A DNA stretch of 23,501 nt. Origin: Burkholderiales bacterium. GTDB taxonomy: Bacteria > Pseudomonadota > Gammaproteobacteria > Burkholderiales > Chitinimonadaceae. Below are positions 22,413-23,501 of the stretch, piece by piece. The DNA is taken from NCBI GenBank assembly GCA_019234745.1, contig JAFAKZ010000143.1:1-23501 (forward strand), written 5' to 3'. The notes under the pieces are model-generated. The model saw nothing but the letters and a program-made list of their open reading frames with translations, did no database searches and was not told where the DNA came from. The first letter of the stretch is position 1. Every line of letters starts with the position of its first letter. The position numbers and the translations under genes are program-made.

Positions 22413-23501
22413 GCTGGTTCAGCCTTGGATACGGTCGCCGACGGTGCGCTGCCAGAGCACAGTAGGTTCAGCAGACAGACGAAGAACAGAATGGAGGGCG
22501 CCTCCATGAGTTCGGGTTGGGTCACGCACAGACATAGGACGGCGGGCAGTACCGACAGGCAGGTCAGCTGATAGGGATTGTTCCAGCCATCCCGCTTATT
22601 GCCTTGCAGTTTGCGCCCGCGCAGCCAGCTCCCAATCAGCAGCCACAGCATCATCGCGAGGCCCGGTAGCCCGATCTTCAGGGAGAGATAGAGATAGCTG
22701 TTGTGGATGTAGCGTACGTGGTCCGAGAAGTTGACCAGCGTGGGCGACCAGCGCCGATATTCGCCGCCTATGCCTACGCCGATGAAGGGTGAGCGCAGGA
22801 TTTGATGGACGGCGATCTCGTTTTCCCATTGACGCAGGCCGTAGGAGGTGCGGCCGCCGCCTTCCTGCTCGATGCTGGCGAAACGATAGGCGACGGCTTC
22901 CAGTGCGCGCGGCTTGGCGACGATCAGGCCGCCTATGCCGAGCGCCGCGGCCAAGCCGGCGAGGGCGACCAGCTTCACGGCGCGTTCCCTGTCGACGAAG
23001 CGCAGCGAGGCGGCAATGGCCACGATGGTCCAAATCCACAGTGCACGGCCGAAGTTGAAATACAGGCCCATGAGCAGGACGCCGATGATGGGCAGGGCGA
23101 TCAGATAGCCCACCCGCCGCTGCGCGACGCGCAAGGCCATGGCCGTCGTCGCCCATAGCACGAAGACGAAGGCAGGCATCTGTACCCGCACGAATTCGCT
23201 CTGGCTGAGGCCCGGTGCTTCCTGGGCGCCGCCCGTCTGGGCGATGGGCAGCACATGCATGCCCAGCTCCGCCCGCACGGCTGCGATCATGGCGAGCGTC
23301 AGCGCCACGGCGAGCATGGTGTGGCCAAGGCGCTCGGCGCCGTCCTTTTCGTAAGCCAGCAGGCCGCCCAACACGGGCAGCCATGCCCAATACAGGTAGG
23401 GGTTCCAGTCGCTGTAGATGTAGCCGCGGAAATTGTGGAAGTACAGCAGCGCAAAGGCGAGCGAGATCGACGCCATTGCCATCATCAGCAGATAGGGTAT
23501 A
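22409..23501 (-). CDS. Wzy-like polymerase / O-antigen ligase family, 5' end outside window
   Basis: At least 363 residues of a polytopic membrane protein. The frame stays open to the window edge upstream of the ATG at 23485 (codons for I-P-Y-L-L), and that ATG lies within a hydrophobic helix, so the real start is probably beyond 23501. The signature of the O-antigen ligase/Wzy superfamily is clear: a periplasmic loop with RQWENEIAVHQILRSPFIG, VGIGGEY and YIHNSYLYLSLKIGLPGL. It would join repeat units at the periplasmic face. Polymerase and ligase cannot be told apart by this motif, but position next to Wzx and several glycosyltransferases favours polymerase. It is coupled to the GT2 gene by GTGA. 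Confidence 0.82.
   Translation of the reverse strand, partial: IPYLLMMAMASISLAFALLYFHNFRGYIYSDWNPYLYWAWLPVLGGLLAYEKDGAERLGHTMLAVALTLAMIAAVRAELGMHVLPIAQTGGAQEAPGLSQSEFVRVQMPAFVFVLWATTAMALRVAQRRVGYLIALPIIGVLLMGLYFNFGRALWIWTIVAIAASLRFVDRERAVKLVALAGLAAALGIGGLIVAKPRALEAVAYRFASIEQEGGGRTSYGLRQWENEIAVHQILRSPFIGVGIGGEYRRWSPTLVNFSDHVRYIHNSYLYLSLKIGLPGLAMMLWLLIGSWLRGRKLQGNKRDGWNNPYQLTCLSVLPAVLCLCVTQPELMEAPSILFFVCLLNLLCSGSAPSATVSKAEPA

Noticed and set aside
1..23501. Search for CRISPR arrays, tRNA or rRNA genes, IS ends and att-type repeats
   Set aside because: I found no spaced direct repeats, no cloverleaf or rRNA-like stretches, no transposase frames and no paired terminal repeats by eye.

Overview
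The window looks like chromosomal DNA from a high-GC Gram-negative proteobacterium. A Xanthomonadales member or a betaproteobacterium fits best, but the sequence alone does not fix the genus. The reasons are the GC-rich coding DNA with GC-ending codons, outer-membrane and periplasmic proteins with signal peptides, a chorismatase of the XanB2/Hyg5/FkbO type, and a Wzx/Wzy-style polysaccharide locus. I see no tRNA, rRNA, CRISPR array, insertion sequence or phage gene. No gene-free stretch exceeds 300 bases.

Block 1 (1-8313) is most simply read as part of an aryl-polyene (xanthomonadin-like) pigment cluster. It has the type II fatty-acid/polyketide-like core: a FabG-like ketoreductase (26-745, +) and an acyl carrier protein, ketosynthase and FabZ-like dehydratase in one tight plus-strand operon (4261-6284). 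Tailoring genes on the minus strand are two unrelated SAM methyltransferases, a family 2 glycosyltransferase and a PlsC-like acyltransferase (786-4075). The two arms diverge from a promoter region at 4076-4260 that holds a perfect TATAAT. On the far side a chorismatase (7291-8313, -) would make hydroxybenzoate, the aryl starter. It is joined by a TTGA stop/start overlap to a MipA/OmpV-family outer-membrane protein (6467-7294). The aryl:ACP ligase, MMPL exporter, LolA-like carrier and thioesterase usual in such clusters are absent and would be expected left of position 1.

A lone periplasmic solute-binding protein (8589-9293, +) separates the two blocks. Its stop codon shares a CTAG tetranucleotide with the last gene of block 2.

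Block 2 (9290-23501, all minus strand) is a continuous run of about 14 kb with no gap above 42 bases, probably one operon entering from beyond the right edge. In transcription order it reads: Wzy-like polymerase/ligase (5'-truncated by the window), GT2, GT4, Wzx flippase, secreted GH99-like glycosidase, GT4, GT4, a double-domain GT4-GT4 fusion, manC, manB, PAP2-like phosphatase. ManB and ManC make GDP-mannose, so the product is probably a mannose-containing exopolysaccharide or O-antigen-like polymer. The glycosyltransferases assemble the repeat, Wzx flips it, Wzy polymerises it, the GH99-like enzyme may trim it in the periplasm, and the phosphatase may act on the lipid carrier. No initiating sugar-phosphate transferase, Wza or Wzc is in view.

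Points of most interest are the chorismatase/outer-membrane-protein coupling, two junctions where a mini-ORF bridges the stop of one cistron and a non-ATG start of the next, the secreted GH99-like enzyme inside the Wzx/Wzy operon, and the glycosyltransferase fusion.
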